64,000 nt of DNA from Capnocytophaga cynodegmi DSM 19736. GTDB lineage: Bacteria > Bacteroidota > Bacteroidia > Flavobacteriales > Flavobacteriaceae. Shown in pieces: positions 18,203-26,952 of this stretch. Location of the stretch: positions 83,013 through 147,012 of the forward strand of contig NZ_KB900704.1 in NCBI RefSeq assembly GCF_000379185.1, given 5' to 3'. Below the pieces are notes generated by a model. The model had not been told where the DNA came from, made no database searches, and saw only the letters and a list, made by a program, of their open reading frames with translations. Made by a program: the position numbers and the translations under genes. Numbering within the stretch: position 1 is the first letter of the stretch; each line of letters opens with the position of its first letter.

Positions 18203-18210
18203 TATCTTTG
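18203..18210 (+). promoter_or_regulatory. -7 box upstream of the alpha-galactosidase gene
   Basis: TATCTTTG, 90 bases before the ATG, fits the Bacteroidota TAnnTTTG box. No TTG is found at the expected -33 distance, so confidence is limited. It implies a leader of about 80 nt. Confidence 0.4.
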
Positions 18211-18300
18211 TATGGTCTTTCTTTGCGTTAAGACAGACTTTCATTAACCGCAGCATTCAAATTTTTATTAGTACATAATTAATTTTTAAAAACTTAAATT

Positions 18301-19530
18301 ATGATGAGAAAACATCTATTTTTAGGAGTTATGTTACTACTTATGGTTACAAACTCCCTCGCACAACGAGCTACAGCCGAAATACCACCTATGGGGTTTA
18401 TGACTTGGAACTATTTTGCTGAGAACATTTCTGAAAGTCAACTCAAAGAAGTTGTTGATGCAATGGTAAGTACAGGATTACGTGATGCTGGGTACAACTT
18501 TATTTTTATTGATGATGGTTGGCAAGGAGGAAGAGACGCTAAAAATAATCTTATTCCTGACCCTAAAAAATTTCCTTCAGGAATGAAGGCTTTTGCCGAC
18601 TATGTTCATAGTAAAGGAATGAAATTGGGAATTTACTCTAACGCTGCTGAACTTACTTGTGCAGGTTATACTGGAAGTTATGGCTTTGAGGAAAAAGATG
18701 CTAAAACTTTTGCTCAATGGGGCATTGATTACCTGAAATATGATTACTGTCACGCTCCTTCCGATTGGAAAGTTGCTATTGAGCGTTATGAAAAGATGGC
18801 AATCGCTTTACAAAACAGTGGTAGAGAAATCACTTTTGCTATCTGTGAATGGGGTGACCGAGAGCCTTGGTTGTGGGGGAAAAAAGCGGGAGGACAACTT
18901 TGGAGAACCACAGCCGACGTTCGTGATAAATGGAAAAGCATAGAACCTTACAAGAATGCAAAAGAACTTCACAGAGTAGGAGCAGGTATTTTAGACATTG
19001 TGAATCGAAATGCAGAACTCAGCTCTTATGCAGGAATCAACGGTTGGAACGATGCCGATATGCTCGTTATTGGATTATATGGCAAGAAAGGACCTTCTGG
19101 TGATTTAGGAGGTGTAGGTTGCACCGATACAGAATATCGTTCACAAATGTCGCTTTGGTGTTTAATGGCTGCCCCTCTAATGATTACCTGTGATGTCAGA
19201 AATATGAACGAAACCACACACAAAATCTTAATGAATCACGATGTAATTAAAATTAATCAAGATAAACTTGGTAAACAAGCCTCACGAATCGTGAATAGCA
19301 ACGACTGGCAAATATTCCTAAAACCATTGCAAAATGGAGATATAGCTATCGGGATTTTAAATACTGCTGATAATAAACGTAGCTTCAATCTGAAATTAGA
19401 TGAATTAGGAATCACGGGCAAAACAACCGCCAAAGACCTTTGGACGAAAAAAGCATCGGCTATTAAAAACAACCAAATGAAGATTACGGCAGACTCGCAC
19501 GAAACAATTTTGTTACGTCTTTCAAAATAA
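18301..19530 (+). CDS. Glycoside hydrolase family 27 alpha-galactosidase
   Basis: A 409-residue exported enzyme that removes terminal alpha-galactose (some relatives alpha-N-acetylgalactosamine). Signal peptide to about residue 21 (LLLMVTNSLAQ). The GH27 barrel starts PPMGFMTWNYF (29-39, usually MGWxxWNxF). The nucleophile Asp148 lies in YLKYDYC, and the acid/base Asp lies in WNDADML (249-255; Ala replaces the usual Pro). A C-terminal beta domain follows from about 320. No SusC/SusD pair or other glycosidase is adjacent, so it is an orphan rather than part of a polysaccharide locus. The host-glycan or mucin substrate is inferred from lifestyle only. Confidence 0.93.
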   Translation: MMRKHLFLGVMLLLMVTNSLAQRATAEIPPMGFMTWNYFAENISESQLKEVVDAMVSTGLRDAGYNFIFIDDGWQGGRDAKNNLIPDPKKFPSGMKAFADYVHSKGMKLGIYSNAAELTCAGYTGSYGFEEKDAKTFAQWGIDYLKYDYCHAPSDWKVAIERYEKMAIALQNSGREITFAICEWGDREPWLWGKKAGGQLWRTTADVRDKWKSIEPYKNAKELHRVGAGILDIVNRNAELSSYAGINGWNDADMLVIGLYGKKGPSGDLGGVGCTDTEYRSQMSLWCLMAAPLMITCDVRNMNETTHKILMNHDVIKINQDKLGKQASRIVNSNDWQIFLKPLQNGDIAIGILNTADNKRSFNLKLDELGITGKTTAKDLWTKKASAIKNNQMKITADSHETILLRLSK

Positions 19531-19581
19531 AAATTATTTTCTTACCGCTTAGTTTAGCAAATAAGAGCTTTTATAAAGAAG

Positions 19582-19625
19582 AAAACACTGTAGAAGTTAA
19601 AAAACTTTTACAGTGTTTTTTTGTT
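19582..19625 (+). terminator. Rho-independent terminator after the alpha-galactosidase gene
   Basis: A 17-bp stem (19582-19598 with 19603-19619, one G-U pair) with a 4-base loop, followed by a T run. The A run on the other side could make it work for the convergent lipoprotein gene as well. Confidence 0.85.
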
Positions 19626-19642
19626 ATTTTGTTATGTATTTT

Positions 19643-20797
19643 CTAATAGTTTATCTGGTAATTTGTAACCATCTTCGAGCGGAAAAAGATATGCAAATCA
19701 AATCTTTCATAAGTACGCACCCCGTTATTTTCGGTATAATTCATAGTATGCTTATACACCTTATCTGTCAATAAATCTATAGGTTTTCCGTTAGAATCTT
19801 TGGTTATCTTCATTGATTGTATAATTTCAAAAGTTAGTTTTCCATCTTTATCACTTACAAGTTTGTACGTAAAACCTTTTTCTGTTCCTTTTTTTACACG
19901 TTCAACAAAGTTTCTAAACATCTCTGAATTTGTAATTCCTTCAACATAAGTATTTCCTGATGTCCCCCCTTCCCTTCCATATCCTTGCTCTGTAATACCA
20001 GTTACATAACCTTCGTTATCATACACATAAGTGTAATCATTTTTGAAAATTTCTACTTTATCCAAGTTAAATACAATTGATTTTACCAAATTTTTGGTAG
20101 CGATTCCGTAAGGGAGTCCTATACCTCTATCAAAATACAAGCTATATGTTGTATATAACATTCCTTCTACATCCCAAAGCAAGAACTTATTTCTATTAGG
20201 CTTATCCGTATAGTAGGAAAAATGATACTCAAAAACTTCCTTTTCTCTTGGTTTTATACGCTCTTTCTCTAGTTTCAATATATTTCCATTTTCCCAAGTA
20301 AGTTTTTCGTCTTCCCTTTGTATCAATTGACCTTCACTATTAAAAATAAATCCTTCAATCACAGGATTTTTATCTTTATCAAATTGAACTTTGTAACTTT
20401 CCAATTCTCCTTTGTCATTTTTAGAGGTTATGGTCATTTCATTTTCTGCGTATGAAAACTGTGTTACACGGTCTTCTCTACCTTCATCTGATTCGGTAAG
20501 TTTTGTAATTTTACCTGCTTCGTTGTATTCATAACTTACTTTCGCCGTTTTTAATGTGTAGCTTTTGTTTATTTTTTCATTATAAATATCACTCCAATTT
20601 TGAGTAGTGTGCGGATTTGTTATCAAGTCAATAGTAGGAACGTAATCACTGTCTATATAGGTAAAATTCACCTCTTTAATTCTCTTCATTGGCGTTTTAT
20701 CCTCTGGTGTGATAGGAGTATCGCTATCGCTTTTACCGCACGAAGCTACCCACAAAGTAAGCAGTGCTGTCATTGTTAATAGTACATTTCTTTTCAT
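19643..20797 (-). CDS. DUF4595-like lipoprotein with YD-like repeats
   Basis: A 384-residue lipoprotein: LTLWVASC with the lipid Cys at residue 20, then GKSDSDTP, an acidic/Lys tail of the kind linked to surface export. The mature part has repeated short strands of the type YEYNEAGKITKLTESDEG and ENGNILKLEKE, a pattern of DUF4595 and RHS/YD-like proteins. It shares these motifs and the EGYVTGITE block with the shorter lipoprotein at 29027-29776, so the two are paralogues. Function is unknown; it is likely exposed on the cell surface. Confidence 0.8.
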   Translation of the reverse strand: MKRNVLLTMTALLTLWVASCGKSDSDTPITPEDKTPMKRIKEVNFTYIDSDYVPTIDLITNPHTTQNWSDIYNEKINKSYTLKTAKVSYEYNEAGKITKLTESDEGREDRVTQFSYAENEMTITSKNDKGELESYKVQFDKDKNPVIEGFIFNSEGQLIQREDEKLTWENGNILKLEKERIKPREKEVFEYHFSYYTDKPNRNKFLLWDVEGMLYTTYSLYFDRGIGLPYGIATKNLVKSIVFNLDKVEIFKNDYTYVYDNEGYVTGITEQGYGREGGTSGNTYVEGITNSEMFRNFVERVKKGTEKGFTYKLVSDKDGKLTFEIIQSMKITKDSNGKPIDLLTDKVYKHTMNYTENNGVRTYERFDLHIFFRSKMVTNYQINY

Positions 20798-20902
20798 TTT
20801 ACAATCTTATTATAATTAAACGTTGCAAAGAAACGAAAAAATAATTATGCTCCAAATTTTTTAACTTTTACTCTGCTTTAAACTAACAAAACGTTAATTA
20901 TT

Positions 20903-20932
20903 TTGTTTTATTACAGAAAATGAGTACATTTG
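20903..20932 (+). promoter_or_regulatory. Promoter of the HU-like gene
   Basis: TTG (20903-20905), 19-base spacer, TACATTTG (20925-20932): an excellent match to the flavobacterial consensus. It rules out a longer reading frame starting at 20930, inside the box, and supports ATG 20987. Confidence 0.72.
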
Positions 20933-20986
20933 GTAGCGAAAAGTTACTTTTCAAACAATATTGTTTCACTTAAAAAACATACAACT

Positions 20987-21358
20987 ATGAAGTATCATTT
21001 AGTACAGAAAGTAAATCCACAAGACCGCTCCAAAAAGAAATGGTATGCCAATGCGGTAATTTCGAGTAAAGTAGAACAAAAGGATATCGCTAAGAACATT
21101 TCGTCCAAATCGTCACTCACGGCTGGGGACATCGCCAATGTAATTCAGAATTTACTTGAAGAATTGCCCAAAGAATTGGTAAAAGGAAACAGCGTAAAGC
21201 TGGGTGATTTCGGAACATTCCGCATCTCCATTAGCAGTGAAGGCGTCGAAAATGAAAAGGACTTCAACGCCTCGATGATTAAAGATGTACGTATTATCTT
21301 TACCCCTGGGGTAGAAATGAAAAAGGCTATTGAAGGAATTTCTTTTGAAAAATCGTAA
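20987..21358 (+). CDS. HU-related DNA-binding protein
   Basis: A 123-residue protein of the HU-related group common in Bacteroidetes (longer than classic 90-residue HU). The N-terminus YHLVQKVNPQDRSKKKWYA precedes the HU fold: SSKSSLTAGDIANVIQNLLEELP (helices), then VKLGDFGTFRISISSEGVE, the conserved beta segment leading to the DNA-binding arm. The arm itself lacks the usual Pro-containing RNP tip, as in this subgroup. It has a strong promoter and its own terminator and is monocistronic. It probably has a nucleoid or dosage-type role. Confidence 0.9.
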   Translation: MKYHLVQKVNPQDRSKKKWYANAVISSKVEQKDIAKNISSKSSLTAGDIANVIQNLLEELPKELVKGNSVKLGDFGTFRISISSEGVENEKDFNASMIKDVRIIFTPGVEMKKAIEGISFEKS

Positions 21359-21377
21359 AACAAACTTTTGAACCTTA

Positions 21378-21407
21378 CGGCTGTATTTGTTATACAGCCG
21401 TTTTTTT
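21378..21407 (+). terminator. Terminator of the HU-like gene
   Basis: A 9-bp GC-rich stem (CGGCTGTAT, 21378-21386, with 21392-21400), a 5-base loop and a run of seven T. Confidence 0.92.
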
Positions 21408-21457
21408 ATAGCTTTTGGCACGAAAAATATTTTCTTTCAGTAGATAGGAAAAAAACT

Positions 21458-21507
21458 GACGTGAGAAAAAAAATTTCTTAACGTCAAGAAATTTTTTTTC
21501 TCACGTC
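21458..21507. repeat. 22-bp perfect inverted repeat with nested direct repeats
   Basis: Arms 21458-21479 and 21486-21507 are exact reverse complements with a 6-base loop (AACGTC). Part of the loop and right arm (ACGTCAAGAAATTTTT, 21481-21496) is repeated directly at 21503-21518, and a TTGACG half-site follows at 21522-21527. GACGT/ACGTC ends frame each arm. It is too far from the HU gene to be its terminator (that one is at 21378-21407). The rest of the 323-base gap 21359-21681 holds only a TATATTTG box (21641-21648) before the next gene. Confidence 0.9.
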
Positions 21508-21681
21508 AAGAAATTTTTAAATTGACGGAAATAACAATATTGCAAAACTATTCCTCTTAAAAATCAAATACAAAACAACTATAAATCAATCATTTATAAA
21601 CAAAATATAGCACTGAAAACACATTACTTAAAAAAAGGGTTATATTTGCCATACACTTAATAAAAAAAGTATTTTTTAAAT

Positions 21682-22257
21682 ATGAAAAAATTACAATTTA
21701 CCCTATCGAAAAAAAATTATCTAATAGGAGTTATTTTTTGGGGATTACCTTTCTTTACATACGCTCAATCTGATTTGCAAAGGCAGTTCAGTTTGGAAGC
21801 CTCAATAATATCGTTAGGCATTGCCTATGAACAACCTCTTTTAAAAAATACTGAAGCTGAATTGTCCGCAGGAATTATTGATTTTTTTAAATCAGAAACG
21901 GGATACTCAATAAATTCACTAACTGAAAAATTTTCACCCTATACCAAAGTTGCTCTTCGTCATTATTACAATCGTAATCATCGTGAACGTAAAGGAAAAG
22001 ATAATTCCTTTAATAAAGGAAATTTCATTGCCTTTCAAAATAAAATACTATACGGAGCTACTCGCGATAATGACATAAGAATGATTAACGAAGTACATTG
22101 GGGCGTACAAACACAACTCATTAAAAAATTACTTTTTACCTTTCATATCGGTATAGGGCATTATTATCGCAAATCGTACATTAAGCAAGAAAGTAATAGT
22201 AAATACTGGCTTTTCGCTCCTACTTTGGGGTTAAAATTAAAATATGTTTTGTTTTAA
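21682..22257 (+). CDS. Predicted small outer-membrane beta-barrel protein
   Basis: A 191-residue exported protein (signal peptide to FFTYAQ, about residue 29). The mature region reads as alternating amphipathic strands (SLEASIISLGIAYEQPL, EAELSAGIIDFF) and ends in KLKYVLF, with the terminal Phe common in outer-membrane barrels. A Lys/Arg/Asn-rich loop (NRNHRERKGKDN) lies near residues 97-108. No family is recognised. It has a -7 box at 21641-21648. Confidence 0.65.
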   Translation: MKKLQFTLSKKNYLIGVIFWGLPFFTYAQSDLQRQFSLEASIISLGIAYEQPLLKNTEAELSAGIIDFFKSETGYSINSLTEKFSPYTKVALRHYYNRNHRERKGKDNSFNKGNFIAFQNKILYGATRDNDIRMINEVHWGVQTQLIKKLLFTFHIGIGHYYRKSYIKQESNSKYWLFAPTLGLKLKYVLF

Positions 22258-22362
22258 AAAAGTTTTTTAATACTACATAAGTTAAAAATACATAGTTAAA
22301 CATAAAGATTAAAAACTACAAAAACACATAACACACACCTATAAAATAAAAACAAAAAAACG

Positions 22363-23019
22363 ATGAAAAAACTCAGTTTAATTGTTACCTTTGTGGCTCT
22401 GATAGCGTGTAAACAATCCTATGAACGTAAACAAGCGATGAGTAATAGGTCAGAAAATGAAACCCAAAGCGTAGAAAATGACAGCTTGGCACTGCTTAAT
22501 CTCACGCGTAATGCCTACAAATGGTTGGAAAAGGAATATTCTTATGAAGATTTTGTGCCTGTTGCCAACCTTAATGATACCTTATATAATGGTATAGATT
22601 TCGCTATCCACGATGCACAGATACGCAAACTTGAAAAATCGGGCTTCTTCGGAAGAGATTTTATCAACCTGTATGACGAAATAGGTCACAATATAGATTT
22701 TGCTTTGCGAGAGCATCACGTAAAATGGGCAGTGGGTGATATTTCTCCATTTGACAAGGAAACGAACGATTGGTGCCTATGTCGGGACATTCCTTCATAC
22801 GATTATTATGAGCGAATGACCATTGAAAACATAAAGATTGAAGAGGATACTGCCAGTTTTCAGTGGCGATGGGCTGAACGTTTTTGGAATACATCTGTTT
22901 ACAAAGTCCGAGCAAAAAAAGAAGACGGACAATGGAAAATTGCTTGGCTTGAAGGGTTTGATGAAACGAATCAATGGGTTCGCACCTTAGTTCTGAATAG
23001 TGAAAATGACGATTTATAA
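22363..23019 (+). CDS. Hypothetical lipoprotein, 218 residues
   Basis: A lipoprotein start (LSLIVTFVALIAC, lipid Cys at residue 16) followed by KQSYERKQ. The mature part is acidic, Trp/Tyr-rich, with WAVGDISPFDKETNDW, FQWRWAERFW and a final lipocalin- or NTF2-like segment YKVRAKKEDGQWKIAWLEGFD, the last resembling the end of small beta-sheet domains that bind a ligand or partner. Function is unknown. Confidence 0.75.
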   Translation: MKKLSLIVTFVALIACKQSYERKQAMSNRSENETQSVENDSLALLNLTRNAYKWLEKEYSYEDFVPVANLNDTLYNGIDFAIHDAQIRKLEKSGFFGRDFINLYDEIGHNIDFALREHHVKWAVGDISPFDKETNDWCLCRDIPSYDYYERMTIENIKIEEDTASFQWRWAERFWNTSVYKVRAKKEDGQWKIAWLEGFDETNQWVRTLVLNSENDDL

Positions 23020-23391
23020 ATAGTCTGCTATAATTTTCCTACTGAAGTAATCAAAATCAAATGAAGCAATAAATTATTTTGCTCACTATAAGAAAGACAT
23101 TAATTACATAACCAAATACAAAAAACAACTATAAGAAAGAAATTTTTTATTGGGAAGTAATCAAAAAATATAGCGTATCAGTATGCTTTATCTATGAGAT
23201 AAATATATAAAAAATGCCGTAAAAAGTATCGCAATCATTGCAGTTGTCAGACTGAGCGAAATCGAAGTCTTACAATCCTAAAACTTTGATTTTACTTAGC
23301 TTTACACAGAATGCTTTTCTGTTTTACAGCATATTTTCGTACATATTTACTACCCAATTACTAATTTCTACTGCTTAAATAAAACATTCAT
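23020..23391. other. 372-base intergenic region with short dispersed repeats
   Basis: No gene is supported here. Short direct repeats occur: GAAGTAATCAAAA near 23043 and 23155, and ACTATAAGAAAG near 23086 and 23132. A REP-like element lies at 23246-23269. The pattern looks like old duplication debris. Confidence 0.5.
23246..23269. repeat. REP-like intergenic element
   Basis: The stretch around GACTGAGCGAAATCGAAGTC (23250-23269) resembles the dispersed motif (GACTTCGxxTTCGCTCAGTC) found between genes in many Flavobacteriia. Its ends can fold back as GACT...AGTC. Only one copy is in this window. Confidence 0.45.
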
Positions 23392-24159
23392 ATGGAACTA
23401 AAACTATCAAAACCGATTTGTTTCTTCGATTTGGAAACCACTGGAACAGACATTACTAAAGACCGCATTGTTGAAATCTCCATACTAAAAGTATATCCTA
23501 ATGGGAATAAAGAAAGTAAAACGTGGTTGGTAAATCCTACAATTCCGATACCCAAAGGAGCAAGTGATGTACACGGAATTACCAATGAACGCGTAGCCAA
23601 CGAACCCACTTTCAAGGAACTTGCCAAAACCATTCATAATATGATTAAAGATTCGGACTTGGCAGGTTACAATTCCGACCGCTTCGATATTCCTCTTTTA
23701 GCGGAAGAAATGCTCCGTGCCGACGTCGATTTTGATTTAGGAAACCGCGTAACGGTAGATGTACAAACCATCTTCCACAAAATGGAACAACGCACCCTGA
23801 GTGCCGCTTATAAGTTCTACTGCGGAAAAACATTGGACAACGCGCACTCAGCAGCAGCGGACACCAATGCCACCTATGAGATACTAAAATCACAACTCGA
23901 CCGATACAGCGAACTCGAAAACGATATGAAAAAACTCAGCGAGTTCACCACTCGAAAACAAGCGGTAGACTTTGCTGGATTTATTGCACTGAACGACAAA
24001 AATGAAACCATTTTCACCTTCGGAAAGCACAAAGGCAGAAAAGTAGAAGAAATACTGGAAGAAGAACCTGGTTACTTCGGCTGGATTTTGAATGCTGACT
24101 TTCCGCTGTACACCAAAAAGGTACTAACAGCCATCAAACTAAAAGGATTTTCAAAATAA
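23392..24159 (+). CDS. DEDDh 3'-5' exonuclease (DNA polymerase III epsilon-like)
   Basis: A 255-residue exonuclease. Exo I is FFDLETTGTD (Asp13, Glu15), Exo II lies in DLAGYNSDRFDIPLL, and Exo III is HSAAADTNATYEIL with the His and Asp of the DEDDh type. The C-terminal 60 residues (FTFGKHKGRKVEEILEEEPGYFGWIL) match a small accessory domain found after such exonucleases. Likely roles are proofreading-like or RNase T-like trimming. It is not the polymerase-bound epsilon with certainty, as no clamp motif was seen. Confidence 0.92.
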   Translation: MELKLSKPICFFDLETTGTDITKDRIVEISILKVYPNGNKESKTWLVNPTIPIPKGASDVHGITNERVANEPTFKELAKTIHNMIKDSDLAGYNSDRFDIPLLAEEMLRADVDFDLGNRVTVDVQTIFHKMEQRTLSAAYKFYCGKTLDNAHSAAADTNATYEILKSQLDRYSELENDMKKLSEFTTRKQAVDFAGFIALNDKNETIFTFGKHKGRKVEEILEEEPGYFGWILNADFPLYTKKVLTAIKLKGFSK

Positions 24160-24236
24160 TTTAGCTGAAATCTTTTCCAAATAAAACGCAAAAATTATTG
24201 CGTACGTCCTATAAAAAACCTAAAAATAAACCTACT

Positions 24237-24854
24237 ATGAAAAAATTTATCTTTGGAATGCTCACCGCTGTAGCCGTATTGCTACTTGTTAAGTTCTTTT
24301 GGGACAGAAAGGAAGCAAGGGAAACATTGGAGGCAGATTCGGCTCTGATTCAAACACAAATAGCCAATGTTAGCAAACTTGTAGTAACAGAAGGGCATTT
24401 TGCTGAGGTGATTTCTTACACTGATAGCCAGAAGTATTTTATGGACTTGCTTTCATTCGATAAAAAGATTCTAATCGTTGTCAATGCAGATGTTACCGTT
24501 TCTTACGATTTGCATAAGATAGTTTACGACATTGATGAGGTCAATAAAAAAGTGATTATCAAGTCTATCCCTGATGCCGAACTTAAGATTTATCCCAAAA
24601 TGAAGTACTACGATGTTAGTCAGAACCCAGTAAATCCGTTCGGAACTGATGATGTTAATAAAATCCAACGCCAAGTGAACGCCGAATTGGAGAAGAAGAT
24701 TGCACAATCCAACCTAAAGAAAAATGCAGAAAATCGCCTAATTTCAGAATTAGCAAACATCATTTTCTTAACAAAATCCATCGGTTGGACGTTGGAATAC
24801 AACAGTTTGCCTATTGAAAACGCAAGCGATTTAAAAGTCATCGAAAAGAATTAA
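24237..24854 (+). CDS. DUF4230 domain-containing membrane-anchored protein
   Basis: A 205-residue protein with an N-terminal membrane helix (FIFGMLTAVAVLLLVKFFW, 4-22) and a soluble domain with VVTEGHFAEVISYTDS and VNADVTVSYDLHKIVYDID, typical of DUF4230. ATG 24237 was chosen over an earlier in-frame ATG/ACG-rich stretch that would place 13 basic residues before the helix. Function is unknown. It sits 77 bases after the exonuclease gene on the same strand. Confidence 0.85.
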   Translation: MKKFIFGMLTAVAVLLLVKFFWDRKEARETLEADSALIQTQIANVSKLVVTEGHFAEVISYTDSQKYFMDLLSFDKKILIVVNADVTVSYDLHKIVYDIDEVNKKVIIKSIPDAELKIYPKMKYYDVSQNPVNPFGTDDVNKIQRQVNAELEKKIAQSNLKKNAENRLISELANIIFLTKSIGWTLEYNSLPIENASDLKVIEKN

Positions 24855-24901
24855 GCAAAATAAATATCGTAACAAAAACACACATATTAACCTGATAGTA
24901 T

Positions 24902-25513
24902 ATGAAAATCATCTGTGTAGGAAAAAATTACATCGACCATATTAAAGAATTTGATGGGAAACAACCCGATAATATGGTATTATTCCTAAAACCCGATACT
25001 GCTATTCATAATCCTGAAATGCCGTATTACATTCCCGATTTCACCAACGATTTACATCACGAAATTGAGGTAATCCTGAAAATTAATCAGAACGGGAAGC
25101 ACATTTCGGAGAAGTTCGCACACAAATATTACGATGAAATTGGTTTAGGAATTGACTTTACAGCTCGTGATGTACAAGCACAACTTCGAAAAGAAGGACT
25201 TTCGTGGGAAAAAGCCAAAGCATTTGATGGCTCGGCGATTATAGGGAATTTTATCGAAAAGTCACGCTTTCCTGATTTAAATTCACTTGCTTTCCGATTG
25301 GAAAAGAACGGACAAAAAGTTCAAGAAAGCAGCACAAATTTAATGATTTGGAAGTTTGACCAAATCATTTCAGAAGCATCAAAATTTTTCACTCTACGCA
25401 AAGGCGACATTATCTTCACAGGGACACCCGCTGGAGTGGGCAGTGTAGCTCCCAACGATGTACTTGAAGGATTTTTGGAAAATCAGAAGATGTTTGAAGT
25501 TAATATCAAGTAA
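24902..25513 (+). CDS. Fumarylacetoacetate hydrolase (FAH) family protein
   Basis: A 203-residue single-domain FAH-type hydrolase/isomerase. Metal-binding acidic residues are visible in HHEIEVILKI (about 49-58) and GIDFTARDVQAQLRKEG, with the loop FTGTPAGVGSV near the C-terminus. Family members cleave or tautomerise beta-diketo or oxaloacetate-type acids using Mg2+ or Mn2+. The exact substrate cannot be read; oxaloacetate tautomerase/decarboxylase is a candidate. It ends in a strong hairpin. Confidence 0.92.
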   Translation: MKIICVGKNYIDHIKEFDGKQPDNMVLFLKPDTAIHNPEMPYYIPDFTNDLHHEIEVILKINQNGKHISEKFAHKYYDEIGLGIDFTARDVQAQLRKEGLSWEKAKAFDGSAIIGNFIEKSRFPDLNSLAFRLEKNGQKVQESSTNLMIWKFDQIISEASKFFTLRKGDIIFTGTPAGVGSVAPNDVLEGFLENQKMFEVNIK

Positions 25514-25524
25514 CTTGATAATTG

Positions 25525-25580
25525 AAAAACCTCGAAACGAAATTTTTCTTCTTAAGAAAAAACTTCATTTCGAGGTTTTC
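25525..25580 (+). terminator. Terminator after the FAH-family gene
   Basis: Outer arms 25526-25537 and 25568-25579 (AAAACCTCGAAA with its complement) enclose a second A/T-rich stem, followed by TTTTC. The fold is long (over 50 bases). Confidence 0.75.
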
Positions 25581-25747
25581 TATATAAAGACGTACGTCAG
25601 AAAATTCCTAACAGAACTTAAAGCTACGTCGCTCAACACTCAATCTTTTTCGTACCATTGAGTCTAATTTTACGAATTTCACTTGCTTTTTATTCAGATT
25701 TTTTTGGATTTCTTTATAAAGCAAACAGCGATAAAGCGAAAATGGTG

Positions 25748-26509
25748 TTACCAGCTTCCACTGGCTCCTCCGCCTCCGCCCATTCCACCGCCGAAGCCTC
25801 CAAAACCTCCTGAACTTCCTCCACCGCCGAAGCCTCCGCCAAAACCGCCAGAGTTTCGCCCCATACTGGAAAGAATTATCATATCAAAAAGGTCAAAACC
25901 ACCGCCTCCACGACTATTATTTCCGCCTTTACCTCCTTTTGACAAAGCTATAATCAGTAAAAGCATTGCAATTCCAAAAATAACTATCACCGAGAAAGGT
26001 ATGCCCTGCGTTGAGGTAACGTCATTCTTGTACGTACCTGAAAGCACCTGCATTATCGAAGTTGTGGCACTATCAAAACCCGCATAATAATTCCCTTGCC
26101 TGAAATGAGGAATCATATCTTGTGTGATAATTTGCTTACTCAGTGCATCGGTTAGGTATTCTTCTACCCCATAACCTGTTGATATTGCTACCTTTCGTTG
26201 CTCAGAAGCCATTAATATCAGTACGCCATTATCCTTTCCTTTTTGTCCAATTTTCCATTCGGAAAGAATTTCAGCTGCCTGAAAATTAATATCATCATTG
26301 GTTGTTGGAACAATTGCAATGACAATTCCTGTGGAAGTAGAATCTGCGTAATGAGCTAACTTTGTATTAAGAAACATTCTTTCTTGATCGGAAAGTACGT
26401 TGGCATAATCCTGCACTGCTTCATTCGGATTCTTTAACTTAGGAACTTGTGCCAAAAGCAATGGCTGAATGGCAAAAAGCAATATGATACAATAATATAA
26501 TTTCTTCAT
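25748..26509 (-). CDS. TPM-domain protein with Gly-rich tail (YgcG-like)
   Basis: A 253-residue protein: signal peptide (ILLFAIQPLLLAQ), TPM domain (about 25-150, VQDYANVLSDQERMFLN, STGYGVEEYLTDAL), one membrane helix (about 176-194) and a C-terminal tail of Gly/Ser/Phe repeats (SSGGFGGFGGG) ending GASGSW. TPM domains of this type bind metal ions or act as acid phosphatases in plants; the bacterial role is unclear. Start ATG 26507-26509 overlaps the preceding stop by one base (TGATG), indicating coupling with the second TPM gene. Confidence 0.93.
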   Translation of the reverse strand: MKKLYYCIILLFAIQPLLLAQVPKLKNPNEAVQDYANVLSDQERMFLNTKLAHYADSTSTGIVIAIVPTTNDDINFQAAEILSEWKIGQKGKDNGVLILMASEQRKVAISTGYGVEEYLTDALSKQIITQDMIPHFRQGNYYAGFDSATTSIMQVLSGTYKNDVTSTQGIPFSVIVIFGIAMLLLIIALSKGGKGGNNSRGGGGFDLFDMIILSSMGRNSGGFGGGFGGGGSSGGFGGFGGGMGGGGGASGSW

Positions 26510-26952
26510 CAAATTTCTCCTTTTGAAATATCATCAGGAAGCTCATTAACATCTTCTTTCTGATATGGAAAATAACGTTTCAACTCTTCACCAGCTTTAA
26601 GAATGCCCTCAATAATTCCCTGACAGAATTGTCCTTTCTGGAAATGCAACCGCATTTGGTTTTTTGTAGTTTCCCAAAAATCTGGTGGAACTAATTTGTT
26701 AATGCCTTCATCTCCATAGATGGCAAATTTCTTATCCTGAACAGCAAAATAGAACAGCACACCATTACGCTGGGTTGTAGTGTCCATTTTCAATAAATGA
26801 AAAACCTCCACAGCTCTTTCAAGAGGTTCTGTGGAAGTTTTAGCTTCTAAATGCACACGTATTTCGCCCGAAGTAGTTTTTTCGGCAACACGAATGGCTT
26901 CTATAATTTCTTTTTCTTCTTGCGAAGTTAAAAAATCTTCAATTCTTGGCAT
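26509..26952 (-). CDS. TPM-domain protein, cytosolic form
   Basis: A 147-residue TPM (Psb32/YgcG-type) domain without signal peptide: EIRVHLEAKTS, GVLFYFAVQDKKFAIYGDEGIN and GIIEGILKAGEELKRYFP. The gene starts directly at the LemA stop (TAA then ATG) and overlaps the next gene by one base. LemA followed by two TPM proteins is a common Bacteroidetes arrangement, and the three probably form a membrane-associated assembly of unknown function. Confidence 0.92.
   Translation of the reverse strand: MPRIEDFLTSQEEKEIIEAIRVAEKTTSGEIRVHLEAKTSTEPLERAVEVFHLLKMDTTTQRNGVLFYFAVQDKKFAIYGDEGINKLVPPDFWETTKNQMRLHFQKGQFCQGIIEGILKAGEELKRYFPYQKEDVNELPDDISKGEI

Noticed and set aside
18065..18300. Possible small gene between the third membrane protein and the alpha-galactosidase
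   Set aside because: Open frames there are short, lack codon bias, and contain the predicted promoter.
18301..19530. Polysaccharide utilisation locus around the alpha-galactosidase
   Set aside because: No SusC/SusD pair, sulfatase or second glycosidase is adjacent; the TonB receptor at 31987-34452 is far away and lacks a SusD partner.
25683..26087. Proline-rich plus-strand open frame
   Set aside because: It is the complement of the Gly-rich tail of the TPM protein, where GGN codons read as Pro on the other strand.
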